Below are positions 20,676 to 29,690 of a stretch of DNA of 53,757 nucleotides, piece after piece. The notes under the pieces were generated by a model. It did not search any database and was not told where the DNA came from. It was given only the letters and a program-made list of their open reading frames with translations. The stretch is taken from assembly GCA_964513365.1 (NCBI GenBank), contig CAZEMH010000001.1, positions 1 through 53,757 of the forward strand. The letters run 5' to 3'. The stretch comes from DAOVIY01 sp964513365. GTDB taxonomy: Bacteria; Patescibacteriota; Minisyncoccia; UBA6257. The position numbers and the translations under genes are program-made. Within the stretch, counting starts at the first letter, position 1. Every line of letters starts with the position of its first letter.

Positions 20676-22463
20676 TTAATTGGATTTAGAAAAGATTTTA
20701 AGAAAAACCTCTGGAGGAACTTGAAGATTAGCTTGGTCCAATAATCTTTTTTTCCCTTTTTGTTGTTTTTTCCAAAGTTTCATCTTCCTAGTCCTGTCTC
20801 CTCCGTAAAGACTAGCAGTAACATCTTTTTTCAACGCTGATAAAGTTTCTCTAGCAACAATCCTTCCAAATGCTTTTACCTGAATAGAAACCGGATAATT
20901 TTGATGCGGTAAAATTTCTTTAAGTTTTAGAGCTAAATTTCTGGCTTCTCTTTCTGCTTTTTTATAAAAAATTATTCTGGATAAACTTTCAAATGTTTTA
21001 CCTGCCAAAACAACTTCTAATTTTTCTAATTGTGTTTTTTTATACCCAGATATCTCATAATTCAAAGAAGCATAACCAGAAGAAATAGATTTTAAATTAT
21101 CATAAAAATCTTTGATTACTTCTTCCAAAGGAATCTGACAAGTAATAATCAATTTATCAGAAAGACTAATTGTGTGAATATCTTCGCCCCTGGAACTATT
21201 TATAAGTTTTAAAATTGCTGATAAATATTCTGTAGGCGTAATAACTTCCATTTTTACCCAAGGCTCTTCCAAAGAAAGAATTTGATCTGAACGCGGCCAC
21301 TCACTAGGATTAGTAATAATTTTAGCTGTTTTATTGTCTTTTAATAAAACTTTATATGGTACAGTTGGGTGAGTAATAATTAAGTTCAATCCATATTCAT
21401 TTTTTAAACGTTCTTGAGTAATTTTTAAATGCAACATTCCTAGGAACCCTAGACGATAGCCTCTCCCCAATATTTCTGAATTTTCAGGAGTAAAATAAAG
21501 AGCTGAATCATTTAATTTTAACTGAAACAAAGAATAGCGAAAATTTTCAAAACTCTGTCCGCCTTTGGCTAAATAAAAACCAGCAAATACCATTGGTTTC
21601 GGTTCTTCATATCCAGGTAAAACCTCAATTGGCAATTTTTTAGCTACAGTATCACCCACTCTTACTAAACCAGGATCTTTTAAGCCAGTAGCTATCCATC
21701 CTATCTCTCCGGATTTTAAATTTTCTTTTGATTTTAATTCTGGACTAAAGTAACCTAAATCCAAAACATCACTTTTTGCTTTACTCACAGTAAAAACAAT
21801 TTTTTCTCCTTTTTTGATTTCCCCTTCCACTATACGGATATAGGCTATTACTCCTTTGTAATCATCATAATGGGAATCAAAAATTAAAGCGCGAAAAGGT
21901 AATTTTTCATCAATAACTGGATGAGGAATTTCTGAAACAACTTTTTTCAGTAACAAATCGACATTCTCACCAGTTTTAGCTGAAATAAGGATAATATCAT
22001 CAACTGTTGTATTTAATAAATCTGCTAATTCTTTTTTTTTCTTTTCTAAGTCATGAATGTCTAAATCAATTTTATTAATAACGCCGATAATTTTCAAGTT
22101 TTGCTCTTTAGCCAATTGAAGATTAGAAAGTGTCTGCGCTTGAATTCCCTGAATACCATCAACTAATAAAATAGCTCCTTCTACAGCCGCTAAAGCGCGA
22201 GAAACTTCATATGTAAAATCTACATGCCCAGGAGTATCAATAAGATTTAGGATAAAATCATTATAATGCATCTGAACAGGATGCATCTTAATAGTAATCC
22301 CGTGTTCCTTTTCCAAATTCATTCCATCTAAATATTGTGGCGTTAATTTATTCTGGGAAACAGTATTTGTTAATTCTAAAAACCTATCAGCTAAAGTAGA
22401 TTTACCATGATCTATATGCGCAATTATAACGAAATTTCTAATGTTTTTACCTTCTTGTTCCAT
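20676..22463 (-). CDS. lepA: elongation factor 4 (LepA)
   Basis: A 595-residue EF4, a ribosome-associated GTPase involved in back-translocation or initiation under stress. The G domain has AHIDHGKSTLADR (about 15-27), DTPGHVDFTYEV, and NKIDL. Domain II and the EF-G-like domains III and V follow (LGFLGMLHLKITQERL is diagnostic). The LepA-specific C-terminal domain contains FGRIVARETLSALKKDVTASLYGGDRTRKMKLWKKQ, complete to the usual KIFS end. Its start overlaps murJ by 17 bp. Confidence 0.97.
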   Translation of the reverse strand: MEQEGKNIRNFVIIAHIDHGKSTLADRFLELTNTVSQNKLTPQYLDGMNLEKEHGITIKMHPVQMHYNDFILNLIDTPGHVDFTYEVSRALAAVEGAILLVDGIQGIQAQTLSNLQLAKEQNLKIIGVINKIDLDIHDLEKKKKELADLLNTTVDDIILISAKTGENVDLLLKKVVSEIPHPVIDEKLPFRALIFDSHYDDYKGVIAYIRIVEGEIKKGEKIVFTVSKAKSDVLDLGYFSPELKSKENLKSGEIGWIATGLKDPGLVRVGDTVAKKLPIEVLPGYEEPKPMVFAGFYLAKGGQSFENFRYSLFQLKLNDSALYFTPENSEILGRGYRLGFLGMLHLKITQERLKNEYGLNLIITHPTVPYKVLLKDNKTAKIITNPSEWPRSDQILSLEEPWVKMEVITPTEYLSAILKLINSSRGEDIHTISLSDKLIITCQIPLEEVIKDFYDNLKSISSGYASLNYEISGYKKTQLEKLEVVLAGKTFESLSRIIFYKKAEREARNLALKLKEILPHQNYPVSIQVKAFGRIVARETLSALKKDVTASLYGGDRTRKMKLWKKQQKGKKRLLDQANLQVPPEVFLKIFSKSN

Positions 22464-24042
22464 ATATTTTCTGGATTACAATACTTTTTAATTCATTAAT
22501 TTCTTTAATTTTAAACCAATTACATAAAATTAAAAACGCAACAAAAGAAATAATAAAAGCAATAAAAGCGCATAATGCTAAATTAATCACTTTATCTATA
22601 GGAAAAATTCCTTTTAATAAAATAAAAGTCAAATAAGCTACTGATCCGCTTAATAGAGAAACAACTGTTATTTTCCCTAAGGAATGATAAAACTTTTTTA
22701 ATAAAGAAACAGGAACATCTGTTTTTAATAAAAGAAAAAGAATAAGAAAATAAAAAAGATAAGTAATTGCTACTGCAGCAGCTAAACCAATTACTCCAAA
22801 AGACAATCCCAATTTATAACACAAAAAGAAGCCAGCAGAATAAGAGATAATACTAGCAATAAACGGCCTTAAAGCATCTCCCTTCGCAAAAAACACTCTT
22901 AAAAGAAAAGCATTTACTCCTTGGAATATCATTCCAAAAGAAAGAATAGAAAAAACTTGTATTGTATTTATCGTAGAAGTCCAATCAAATTTTCCATAAC
23001 CTAATAAAAATCTAATAATTGGTTCACGAAAAACAAAAAACCAAACGGCTATAGGGATAAGAAAAAAGAATATCTGCAAAAGAGTATTAAGAGAAGTTTT
23101 AACAAAATCTTCATGTTTTTTCTCAGCATTTAATTTTGACAAACTAGGAAAAGCTGCAACAGCAAAAGATAAAGCAAAAACAGTTTGAGGTAAATTCTGA
23201 ATATCATTAGCAAAATTAAACACTGCGATACTTCCCTCTTTTAGCATGCTAGCTATAGCAGTAATGCCTAAAAGAAAAACTTGATAAGCGATAATGCCTA
23301 AAGAACGGGGCACCATCATCAAAACTACTTTTTTTAAACCACTGCTCAGTTCTCTGAAAATAGAAATATTAAAAGTAAATTTATAGCCTGTTCCAATAAG
23401 AGCCGGGATTTGAACTAAGATATGAAAGGAAGCCCCTAAAACAACTCCCCAAGCCAACCCTTTTAGGCCCATTGACGGAACAAAAAAAAGAATGCCGATT
23501 ATTATCCCTAAATTATACATTACAGGCGCTATTGCGCTAGCTAAAAATAATTTAAATATTTTCAAAATACTGGCAACAACAGATGAAATACCCATTAAAA
23601 TAGGCTGAATCATCATAATTCTTGTCAAAATAACAGCCATTTCTAATTGCTCAAGGCTAAAACCTACTAAAAGACGAGATAAAAGAGGCCGTGTAAATAT
23701 TGCTACTAATAAAGCCAATGATCCAACAAAAGAACCAATAATTAAAATAATAGCATTAGAAAATTGCCATGCTTCTTTCTTGTTTTTTATCCAATATTGA
23801 CTAAAAATAGGAATAAAGGCAGCTGAAATAGCCCCCATAATAAAAATATTATATATTAGGTCAGGTAAACGGAAAGAAGCGTAGTAAATATCTAAATTTC
23901 CAGAAGCGCCAAAACGGCTAGCTAAAAGCGCATTCCTTACAATACCTAAAAACCCACCAAATATTGCCAAGCTGCTTGTTAACATTGCAGCCCCAAAAAT
24001 CGTTTCAGATTTATGATTCAATATTTTTTTAAAACTAACCAT
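22447..24042 (-). CDS. murJ: lipid II flippase MurJ (MviN family)
   Basis: A 531-residue polytopic protein of the MOP superfamily, with about 14 hydrophobic segments. It starts ..AMLTSSLAIFGGFLGIVRNALLASRFGASGNLDIYYASFRLPDLIYN, the N-terminal MurJ signature with the essential Arg. GAISAAFIPIFSQYW and FALSFAVAAFPSLSKL are further family segments. It should flip lipid II for wall synthesis, so the cell makes peptidoglycan, in line with glmS. It lies 11 bp after the DUF4012 gene. Confidence 0.95.
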   Translation of the reverse strand: MVSFKKILNHKSETIFGAAMLTSSLAIFGGFLGIVRNALLASRFGASGNLDIYYASFRLPDLIYNIFIMGAISAAFIPIFSQYWIKNKKEAWQFSNAIILIIGSFVGSLALLVAIFTRPLLSRLLVGFSLEQLEMAVILTRIMMIQPILMGISSVVASILKIFKLFLASAIAPVMYNLGIIIGILFFVPSMGLKGLAWGVVLGASFHILVQIPALIGTGYKFTFNISIFRELSSGLKKVVLMMVPRSLGIIAYQVFLLGITAIASMLKEGSIAVFNFANDIQNLPQTVFALSFAVAAFPSLSKLNAEKKHEDFVKTSLNTLLQIFFFLIPIAVWFFVFREPIIRFLLGYGKFDWTSTINTIQVFSILSFGMIFQGVNAFLLRVFFAKGDALRPFIASIISYSAGFFLCYKLGLSFGVIGLAAAVAITYLFYFLILFLLLKTDVPVSLLKKFYHSLGKITVVSLLSGSVAYLTFILLKGIFPIDKVINLALCAFIAFIISFVAFLILCNWFKIKEINELKSIVIQKIYGTRR

Positions 24043-24053
24043 TATAAATTTAA

Positions 24054-25745
24054 TTAATGCTCTCTTTTAAAATTAAGGACCATATCGCTTTCTAATGGGA
24101 CAAATTCATTAAAAGGAAAAAGCGTAGGAACTATTTTTACACCATTAGGCATTACAAGTTGATAAGAAAATTTCACATTCTGCCCGCTTTGTTTCTGAAT
24201 GTTCAATTTCCAAGATGAAAAATCAGTCCAATCAGCAGGTAATTTATAAACCAGCTTAAAGCTCTTAAGTGATAATTTTGTCCATGTACCGACTACTGTT
24301 TTTCCTCCTTCTTCATAAATTTCAATTCCAAGATCTTCGTTTCTTATTTTCGTTTTTCCTATTAAAAATAAATCCTCATCTTCTTCATATCCTAATTTTT
24401 TATAATACGATAAAGTATTTTTATTTTTCTTTAAATAACAATTTTCCGCTTTTCTTATTATTATTCCTTTAGGAAGATAAATTTTTAGATAACTTTCTTG
24501 AAATCTATCTGTAGCACCATAAGAAGGAGCATTAATTGTTAATGTATTTATAATTTGACCATCGGAAATAAATTCTGTCTTTAATTTTATTTTTTTATCT
24601 CTTGTATCTTCAGAAAAATTCTGGTTGAAAAGGTTGAAAACAACTGCTAAATAATCATCCTCGCTTTCTTTTATTTTTCCTGTCCAATTTAAAGAATCAA
24701 AAAAATATTCCAGCTTATCATTAGTAACATAAAGTTGAATTTCTTTTTTTATAAAAGCATTTGCCAAAATATCAGAAATTTCAGAAAAAACTTTTGGAGA
24801 AGATTCCTTAAATTTTGTTTGTAAAGCTTCTAAAAATGCTGAAAAAAATTCTTGTTCTTTGCGCACAGGAGCCGGTTTAGCCCCTTCTTGAATCTGATTT
24901 TTAAAAAAAGAATAGCAATTATTATAATCAATAATTAAGTTATGATCATTAATTGCAATTGGCCCAATAATCTCTAAAATATTTACTAATGTAGGAAAAT
25001 TAACAACAACCACTCCGTCCAATAAAGGCTTCTTCCCAGTGCTTGAATAAAAACTTAATATCTTTTGAGCGCTTGACGGATAATCAAAAAACCAATTAGT
25101 ATCATGAAAAAACCATTTATCACTAATAGACTGCAATGGATCAGGAGGAATAATTTTTTCTAAAAAAATCTCTTCTAAAGCAAAAATGTTATCTCCTGAG
25201 AATTCTATTTTCCCTTTATCAAAAGATAAAATAGCATAAGCTCCTATAAAACCGCCTGTTGGTCTTGGTATTGCTGGTTCTTGAAACAACACAAGATAAT
25301 TTTTTGGTTTATCGTTTCCAAAAAACAAAAGCCAATTCTGCAAGTAATTCTTTTTATCTTTTATATAATCTATATTATACTTATTAAAATAACTTAAACT
25401 TTCATTAATGTTCTCTAAATAAAATAATGAATTCTTATCTTGCTGAAACATTGAGTTAAGCAAAAACCCATTATTTATCTCTTTTAAATTATTATTAATT
25501 TTTTTTAAATGTTGCCTCAATTTAATCTCATTCCCAATGACAGGTAAAAAAGAAAGATTTTCTTTTAAACTTGTTTCCTGATTAATTAAATTAATAGCTT
25601 CTTCAAAATTATTTTCTTTTAAAGAATTAATAATTTCTTTACTGACACTATTAAATTGAATTATTTCTTGACTAACAAAAAAAATAAAACCTATAAGTAA
25701 TAAGCTTAATGTAAAAATAAATAGAAATTTTCTATCTTTTATCAT
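24054..25745 (-). CDS. DUF4012 envelope protein
   Basis: A 563-residue protein with an N-terminal TM helix (about 8-25), then a long extracytoplasmic region. The DUF4012 hallmark is NYLVLFQEPAIPRPTGGFIGAYAILSFDKGKIEF (about 145-178), followed by DTNWFFDYPSSAQKILSFY and a VNFPTLVNILEIIGPI segment. This family is common in CPR and Gram-positive bacteria; it is related to LytR-CpsA-Psr-like proteins, and its function is unproven. As first gene of an operon with murJ and the division-protein gene, a role in wall-polymer assembly is plausible. Its promoter overlaps that of rnpB. Confidence 0.88.
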   Translation of the reverse strand: MIKDRKFLFIFTLSLLLIGFIFFVSQEIIQFNSVSKEIINSLKENNFEEAINLINQETSLKENLSFLPVIGNEIKLRQHLKKINNNLKEINNGFLLNSMFQQDKNSLFYLENINESLSYFNKYNIDYIKDKKNYLQNWLLFFGNDKPKNYLVLFQEPAIPRPTGGFIGAYAILSFDKGKIEFSGDNIFALEEIFLEKIIPPDPLQSISDKWFFHDTNWFFDYPSSAQKILSFYSSTGKKPLLDGVVVVNFPTLVNILEIIGPIAINDHNLIIDYNNCYSFFKNQIQEGAKPAPVRKEQEFFSAFLEALQTKFKESSPKVFSEISDILANAFIKKEIQLYVTNDKLEYFFDSLNWTGKIKESEDDYLAVVFNLFNQNFSEDTRDKKIKLKTEFISDGQIINTLTINAPSYGATDRFQESYLKIYLPKGIIIRKAENCYLKKNKNTLSYYKKLGYEEDEDLFLIGKTKIRNEDLGIEIYEEGGKTVVGTWTKLSLKSFKLVYKLPADWTDFSSWKLNIQKQSGQNVKFSYQLVMPNGVKIVPTLFPFNEFVPLESDMVLNFKREH

Positions 25746-25760
25746 TATTTCTGTTTCCTT

Positions 25761-25789
25761 ATCTTACTATAAATCCTTGAATTAATCAA
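25761..25789 (-). promoter_or_regulatory. promoter of DUF4012-murJ-lepA-ftsB operon
   Basis: TTGATT (25784-25789), 17-bp spacer, TAAGAT (25761-25766) on the minus strand, with a UTR of about 9 nt. Its -35 overlaps the spacer of the divergent rnpB promoter, so the two cannot be occupied together. Confidence 0.55.
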
Positions 25790-25804
25790 AAAAAGGTGTA
25801 TAAT
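25777..25804 (+). promoter_or_regulatory. promoter of rnpB
   Basis: TTGAAT (25777-25782), 16-bp spacer, consensus TATAAT (25799-25804). The first paired base of the RNase P RNA is about six bases further on, as expected for the transcription start. Confidence 0.85.
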
Positions 25805-25809
25805 AGCCT

Positions 25810-26209
25810 TTGATTGAACTGGGTAGTTACCCTGCTAAAAACAGGGAGGAAAGTCCGAACATCACCAATTTTGCCTAAAAACAAACTTGGTAAAAGGTAA
25901 TAGCTAACAACTATCGTTTCAGTTTTTCACCTCTTAGTGGCAACACTAAGAATGGTTTATAACTGAAATAGAGGTGCGAACAGAAACGTTTCAAACTGAA
26001 AAGTTTGGAACATCCTAATTCTTTGTAATTAGGATGAGTCCTGAAAGTAATTTCAGGAATGAAACGGCTAAATCCTTACTGGATGCAAGGCTCGTGTTCT
26101 GGCATTTGCTAGAAAGTAGCCGCTTGACCTTTAAAAGTAATTTTAAGGCTAGACAAATGACTACCGTCCTGTTAACAGGATACAGAATTCGGCTTATAGG
26201 TTCAATCAA
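25810..26209 (+). ncRNA. rnpB: RNase P RNA (type A-like)
   Basis: A 400-nt RNA. The 5' end TTGATTGAAC pairs with the 3' end GTTCAATCAA (P1). The universal P4/J region is clear: GAGGAAAGTCCGAAC (25846-25860) near the 5' end, and ACAGAATTCGGCTTAT near the 3' end. The internal GAAACGGCTAAATCC and GCAAGGCTCG segments also fit. It is the catalytic RNA that matures tRNA 5' ends; rnpA is not in the window. It has its own consensus promoter and terminator. Confidence 0.95.
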
Positions 26210-26215
26210 TATATA

Positions 26216-26247
26216 AAAATCGTCCCTCTAAATGGGACGATTTTTTT
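26216..26247. terminator. bidirectional terminator between rnpB and RNase HI gene
   Basis: AAAATCGTCCC / GGGACGATTTT with a 7-base loop and T7. It ends rnpB, and on the other strand overlaps the stop codon of the leftward RNase H-like gene (26246-26248). Confidence 0.9.
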
Positions 26248-26695
26248 ATAAACTCAACATGCTTTGATTCCGCTTATTAAGAGCCTGATTAACTAAATAA
26301 TCAGCTTTTTTATTTTCTTCCCTTGGAATATATTTAAATGTTATATTAGGAAAATTAAATTTTAGATTCCATATTTCCATAAAAAGCAACTGAAGTTCTT
26401 TTTCCAAAATCTTATATTTCCCATTTAATTGATTGACAATTAATTGAGAATCAATATTAATAATTACTTCTGTATTTTTTAATTTTGATTTTCCTAATAA
26501 ATGTTTAGTTTTCTTTAAGGCAAAAATAACTGCCTTATATTCGGCAATATTATTAGTAGTTTCACCTATATATTCAGCATATTCTTTGTCTCCAATAACA
26601 ACTCCTATTCCTGCTGGTCCAGGATTATTTCTTGACCCTCCATCAGTATAAATTTCTAATTTTTCTATTTTTTGATTATCTTTTTTTTCTTTCAT
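26246..26695 (-). CDS. ribonuclease HI-family protein
   Basis: A 149-residue RNase H fold. The carboxylates are all visible: Asp in IYTDGGSRNNPGPAG (about 16-30), Glu in NNIAEYKAVIFAL, Asp in VIINIDSQLIVNQLNG, and the final Asp in PREENKKADYLVNQALN. The arrangement is of the compact archaeal/RnhC-like RNase HI type rather than E. coli RnhA. It degrades RNA in RNA-DNA hybrids. It lies 10 bp after the DHH gene, at the end of the leftward cluster with pgk. Confidence 0.92.
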   Translation of the reverse strand: MKEKKDNQKIEKLEIYTDGGSRNNPGPAGIGVVIGDKEYAEYIGETTNNIAEYKAVIFALKKTKHLLGKSKLKNTEVIINIDSQLIVNQLNGKYKILEKELQLLFMEIWNLKFNFPNITFKYIPREENKKADYLVNQALNKRNQSMLSL

Positions 26696-26705
26696 TTAAA
26701 TTTAA

Positions 26706-27542
26706 TTATTTTTCCCATGGGAATAGATCTTCTTCTCCTATAGCAAAACCTGCTGCGCATTTATGACCCCCTCCACCATATTTTTCTGCTATTTTTGAAA
26801 CATCAACTTTTCCATTAGAACGTAAAGATATTCTCTTCTTATCTCCTGCTTCAAACCATATTACAGCTATAGGTGGCAATTTTTTTATTAAAGCATCTCC
26901 TATTTCAGAAATCAAGACTGAAGAATTAACAACTAAAGTTTTTATCTTGCCTATTTTAATCTTTTTAGCATCTCCTACGATCTGTTTAATCATCTCATCT
27001 TGATATTCAACAATTTTCTTCCCTTCTAGTATATATCTTCTTCTTTTTTTTATATCCTCAATATTACTCACTAATCTATTCCATTTTTTAAAATCAATAT
27101 CAAATAGATTTATACATGCCACAATCTCACGGCTAAATCGTTTCTTAAATTTCCATAAATCAATATCTTCAATATAAAGCAATAATTTTGGAATTTTCTT
27201 TTTTGGAAAAAAATATTTCCAAGTTAAAACTGCTGCTGCGCGCCTCATATTAAGCCTCATAATAAATGAACCAGGGCAAACTAAATCTAAATTCCTTTTA
27301 GCGCTTAGATGATGGTCTATAATAACAACTTCACAATGATTTTTTTTCAAATTCTCCAAAATTTTCCTATCAGGGCATACATCCAAAAAATAGACCTTTT
27401 TATTCTTTATATTGTAATCAAAAGAAGCTTGATAATTCAATGGAACATATTCAGCCTTGTTTTTAAATTTTTTCCAAGCCGCCCAAGCAGAAGCAAATCC
27501 ATCAGGACAATTTTTATGATAAAACACAATAATATCTAACAT
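26706..27542 (-). CDS. DHH-family phosphoesterase
   Basis: A 278-residue DHH/DHHA1 protein. Metal motifs: FYHKNCPDGFASAWAAWKKF (motif I with the H..D pair in the HKNCPDG form), YFLDVCPD (motif II) and IIDHHLS (the DHH motif itself, motif III). The DHHA1 substrate domain has YGGGGHKCAAGFAI at the C-terminus. This subgroup is annotated as predicted phosphohydrolase; nanoRNA or cyclic-dinucleotide cleavage is possible, but no PAS/GGDEF sensor is present. It is 6 bp after pgk and next to RNase HI, which suggests nucleic-acid turnover. Confidence 0.88.
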   Translation of the reverse strand: MLDIIVFYHKNCPDGFASAWAAWKKFKNKAEYVPLNYQASFDYNIKNKKVYFLDVCPDRKILENLKKNHCEVVIIDHHLSAKRNLDLVCPGSFIMRLNMRRAAAVLTWKYFFPKKKIPKLLLYIEDIDLWKFKKRFSREIVACINLFDIDFKKWNRLVSNIEDIKKRRRYILEGKKIVEYQDEMIKQIVGDAKKIKIGKIKTLVVNSSVLISEIGDALIKKLPPIAVIWFEAGDKKRISLRSNGKVDVSKIAEKYGGGGHKCAAGFAIGEEDLFPWEK

Positions 27543-27548
27543 CTTTTA

Positions 27549-28715
27549 TTATTTATTTAATGTTATTAATCCTGGTAAAGGTTCACCAGCAAGATATTTG
27601 AGCATTGCTCCACCGCCTGTTGACAGGAATATAGAATCTGAAACTTTGAATTTTGGATTAAAAGATCTAAAACAAGTAATTGTTTCTCCTCCGCCAATTA
27701 CTGAAAAAGCTAATTTATTCTTAACAATGGCATGAATAATTTTATTAGTTCCTTCAGAAAATCCTTCTTGTTCAAATTTTCCCATAGGACCATTAAAGAG
27801 TACTGTTTTTGCTTTTAAAATAATCTTAGAAAAAATATCACATGTTTTTGGCCCAATATCAAAAATCTTATCATCTTCGCTTATATTCCCTAATTCTTTT
27901 ATTTGAATTTGATTGTCTTTATCCAAAACTTTAAAATCGCTAGGAAGAACTAATCCCGCTTCTCCAATAGTTATTTTTCCTGCTTGCAACAAGGCGCTTT
28001 CGTCATAAAACGAGTCGCCAATACAAAAACCATTTGCTTTTAAAATTGTATTAGCCATTAACCCGCCTAATAAAATATAATCTGCTTTGTTTTTAAATCT
28101 TTCTATAACAGATATTTTATCTTTTATTTTAACTCCGCCCAAAACTACAACTAAAGGATGTTCTGATTTCTGAATCATTCTATCTAAATTAGCTAATTCT
28201 TCTTCAAGTAAAATTCCGCTATAAGAAGGCAAAAATTCTGTTATCGCGCATAATGAAGCTATCTTACGATGGCAAACTGAAAAAGCTTCATTGACAAAAC
28301 AATCAGCAATTTGTGCTAATTCTTTAGCAAACTCTTCATTGTTTTCTTTTTCTTCTTTATAAAAACGAATATTTTCCAGAAGAATTATTACATTATCTGG
28401 CAGTTTTTTAATTCTTTCTTTCAATCCTTTTCCAACTAATGTTTTGATAAAATATACTTTTTCTCCCAACAACTCCTCTAAACAACTTGCTACTGGTTGC
28501 AAACTAAATTGTTCTTGATTAGATGGCGTCGGTTGCCCCAAATGAGAAATCAAAATAATCTTCTTTACTTTCTTTGATTTTAAAAATTGAATTGTTGGTA
28601 AAACACGTTCAATTCGGAAATCATCTAAAATCTTCCCTCCATGAATTGGCATATTAAAATCTACCCTCATTAAGACATCTTGCCTAGAAATATTTACAGA
28701 TCGAATAGACTTCAT
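27549..28715 (-). CDS. pgk: phosphoglycerate kinase
   Basis: A 388-residue PGK (1,3-bisphosphoglycerate + ADP to 3-phosphoglycerate + ATP). The N-domain has VLMRVDFNMPIHGGKILDDFRIERVLPTI (more usual is DFNVP) and ILISHLGQP. The C-domain has LGGVKIKDKISVIERF, FNGPMGKFEQEGFSEGT and VIGGGETI..LSTGGGAMLKYLAG. The length is normal. It lies 6 bp after the SIMPL-domain gene and, with tpiA upstream, gives two lower-glycolysis enzymes in one leftward run; gap is not in the window. Confidence 0.96.
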   Translation of the reverse strand: MKSIRSVNISRQDVLMRVDFNMPIHGGKILDDFRIERVLPTIQFLKSKKVKKIILISHLGQPTPSNQEQFSLQPVASCLEELLGEKVYFIKTLVGKGLKERIKKLPDNVIILLENIRFYKEEKENNEEFAKELAQIADCFVNEAFSVCHRKIASLCAITEFLPSYSGILLEEELANLDRMIQKSEHPLVVVLGGVKIKDKISVIERFKNKADYILLGGLMANTILKANGFCIGDSFYDESALLQAGKITIGEAGLVLPSDFKVLDKDNQIQIKELGNISEDDKIFDIGPKTCDIFSKIILKAKTVLFNGPMGKFEQEGFSEGTNKIIHAIVKNKLAFSVIGGGETITCFRSFNPKFKVSDSIFLSTGGGAMLKYLAGEPLPGLITLNK

Positions 28716-28721
28716 AAATAT

Positions 28722-29504
28722 TTAACGCAATGTATAGGTAACAGTTAATGTCACGCTAATTTCTTGTGTTCCAGGTTCTATTGGAGCCTCACTGTCTTCA
28801 GGAAGATCAGACATTGCTTCTGTTTTTACAGCTCTATAAATAGGATAAACTCCCTGCCCTTCTGAAATATCAATAATTTTTCCTAATTTGATTGAACTTT
28901 TCCTTGCTAATAACTTTGCTCTTTCTTCTACCTTTTCCAATGCTAAGATACGAGCCTCATTTTTGTAATCTTCAGTGTCATCAACAACAAAACTAACATT
29001 AGAAATCTGATTTACTCCTTTCTCAGACAATCCTCCTACAATTGTATTAATTTTATCAAAATCTCTAATCTTAACTTCAATTCCCTGATCTAGTTTATAA
29101 CCGATAATTTTTGGCGGGCAAGAAGGATAAGGTTTGTCACCCGGCTTTTTACACCAAGTATAATCATATTCGGGATTTAAATTATATCGAACTGTTCTAA
29201 TGTCATCTTTATTAATTCCTTGACTTTTAACAAAATCTACGGCTTTCTGCATTCTTTCATTATTTTCTTTTTGCACCACATCAGCTTTTTCTCCTTGATT
29301 AATTACATAAAAAGTAATTTTTGCAACATCAGGTTTAGCTAAAACCTTTCCCTCAGCAGTAAAAGAAATTGTATGCTCGCCTTGATTAATAATATTTTGC
29401 GCTTGATGATAATTATAATAACCCCAACTTAAAACACCTAAGCTTAATATCATCAAAAAAGCTATTGCTGTACTAACTAATTGTTTTTGTTCTTTTTTAT
29501 CCAT
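28722..29504 (-). CDS. SIMPL-domain (DUF541) envelope protein
   Basis: A 260-residue protein with an N-terminal TM or signal anchor (about 11-32) and a SIMPL/DUF541 domain: HTISFTAEGKVLAKPDVAKITFYVINQGEKADVVQKENNERMQKAVDFVK, IRTVRYNLNPEYDY, and the C-terminal ISVTLTVTYTLR. Family members are periplasmic or surface proteins, some linked to oxidative stress, with no known activity. Cys-Pro residues in the middle (YTWCKKPGDKPYPSCPPKIIGYKL) could form a disulfide. The start codon sits inside the 55-base sequence repeated across the assembly gap. Confidence 0.85.
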   Translation of the reverse strand: MDKKEQKQLVSTAIAFLMILSLGVLSWGYYNYHQAQNIINQGEHTISFTAEGKVLAKPDVAKITFYVINQGEKADVVQKENNERMQKAVDFVKSQGINKDDIRTVRYNLNPEYDYTWCKKPGDKPYPSCPPKIIGYKLDQGIEVKIRDFDKINTIVGGLSEKGVNQISNVSFVVDDTEDYKNEARILALEKVEERAKLLARKSSIKLGKIIDISEGQGVYPIYRAVKTEAMSDLPEDSEAPIEPGTQEISVTLTVTYTLR

Positions 29505-29518
29505 AATTTTATTTTTTT
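29464..29518. repeat. left copy of the 55-base gap-flanking repeat
   Basis: The 55 bases before the N run are identical to the 55 after it (29619-29673). It contains the first 13 codons or so of the SIMPL gene and its AT-rich upstream. An exact repeat of this length at two contig ends is the mark of an unresolved assembly overlap. Confidence 0.9.
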
Positions 29519-29618
29519 NNNNNNNNNNNNNNNNNNNNNNNNNNNNNNNNNNNNNNNNNNNNNNNNNNNNNNNNNNNNNNNNNNNNNNNNNNNNNNNNNN
29601 NNNNNNNNNNNNNNNNNN
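29519..29618. other. assembly gap, exactly 100 N
   Basis: A run of 100 N. The round number indicates a placeholder of unknown length, not a measured gap. Confidence 0.98.
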
Positions 29619-29673
29619 ATTGCTGTACTAACTAATTGTTTTTGTTCTTTTTTATCCATAATTTTATTTTTTT
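29619..29673. repeat. right copy of the 55-base gap-flanking repeat
   Basis: Identical to 29464-29518. It repeats the SIMPL start (MDKKEQKQLVSTA on the minus strand) with no gene behind it, and so should not be annotated as a second gene. Confidence 0.9.
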
Positions 29674-29690
29674 TATTTTTTTATTGTTTT

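Noticed and set aside
29619..29673. Second copy of the SIMPL gene start
   Set aside because: It is an exact 55-base duplicate across the N run, so an assembly artefact.
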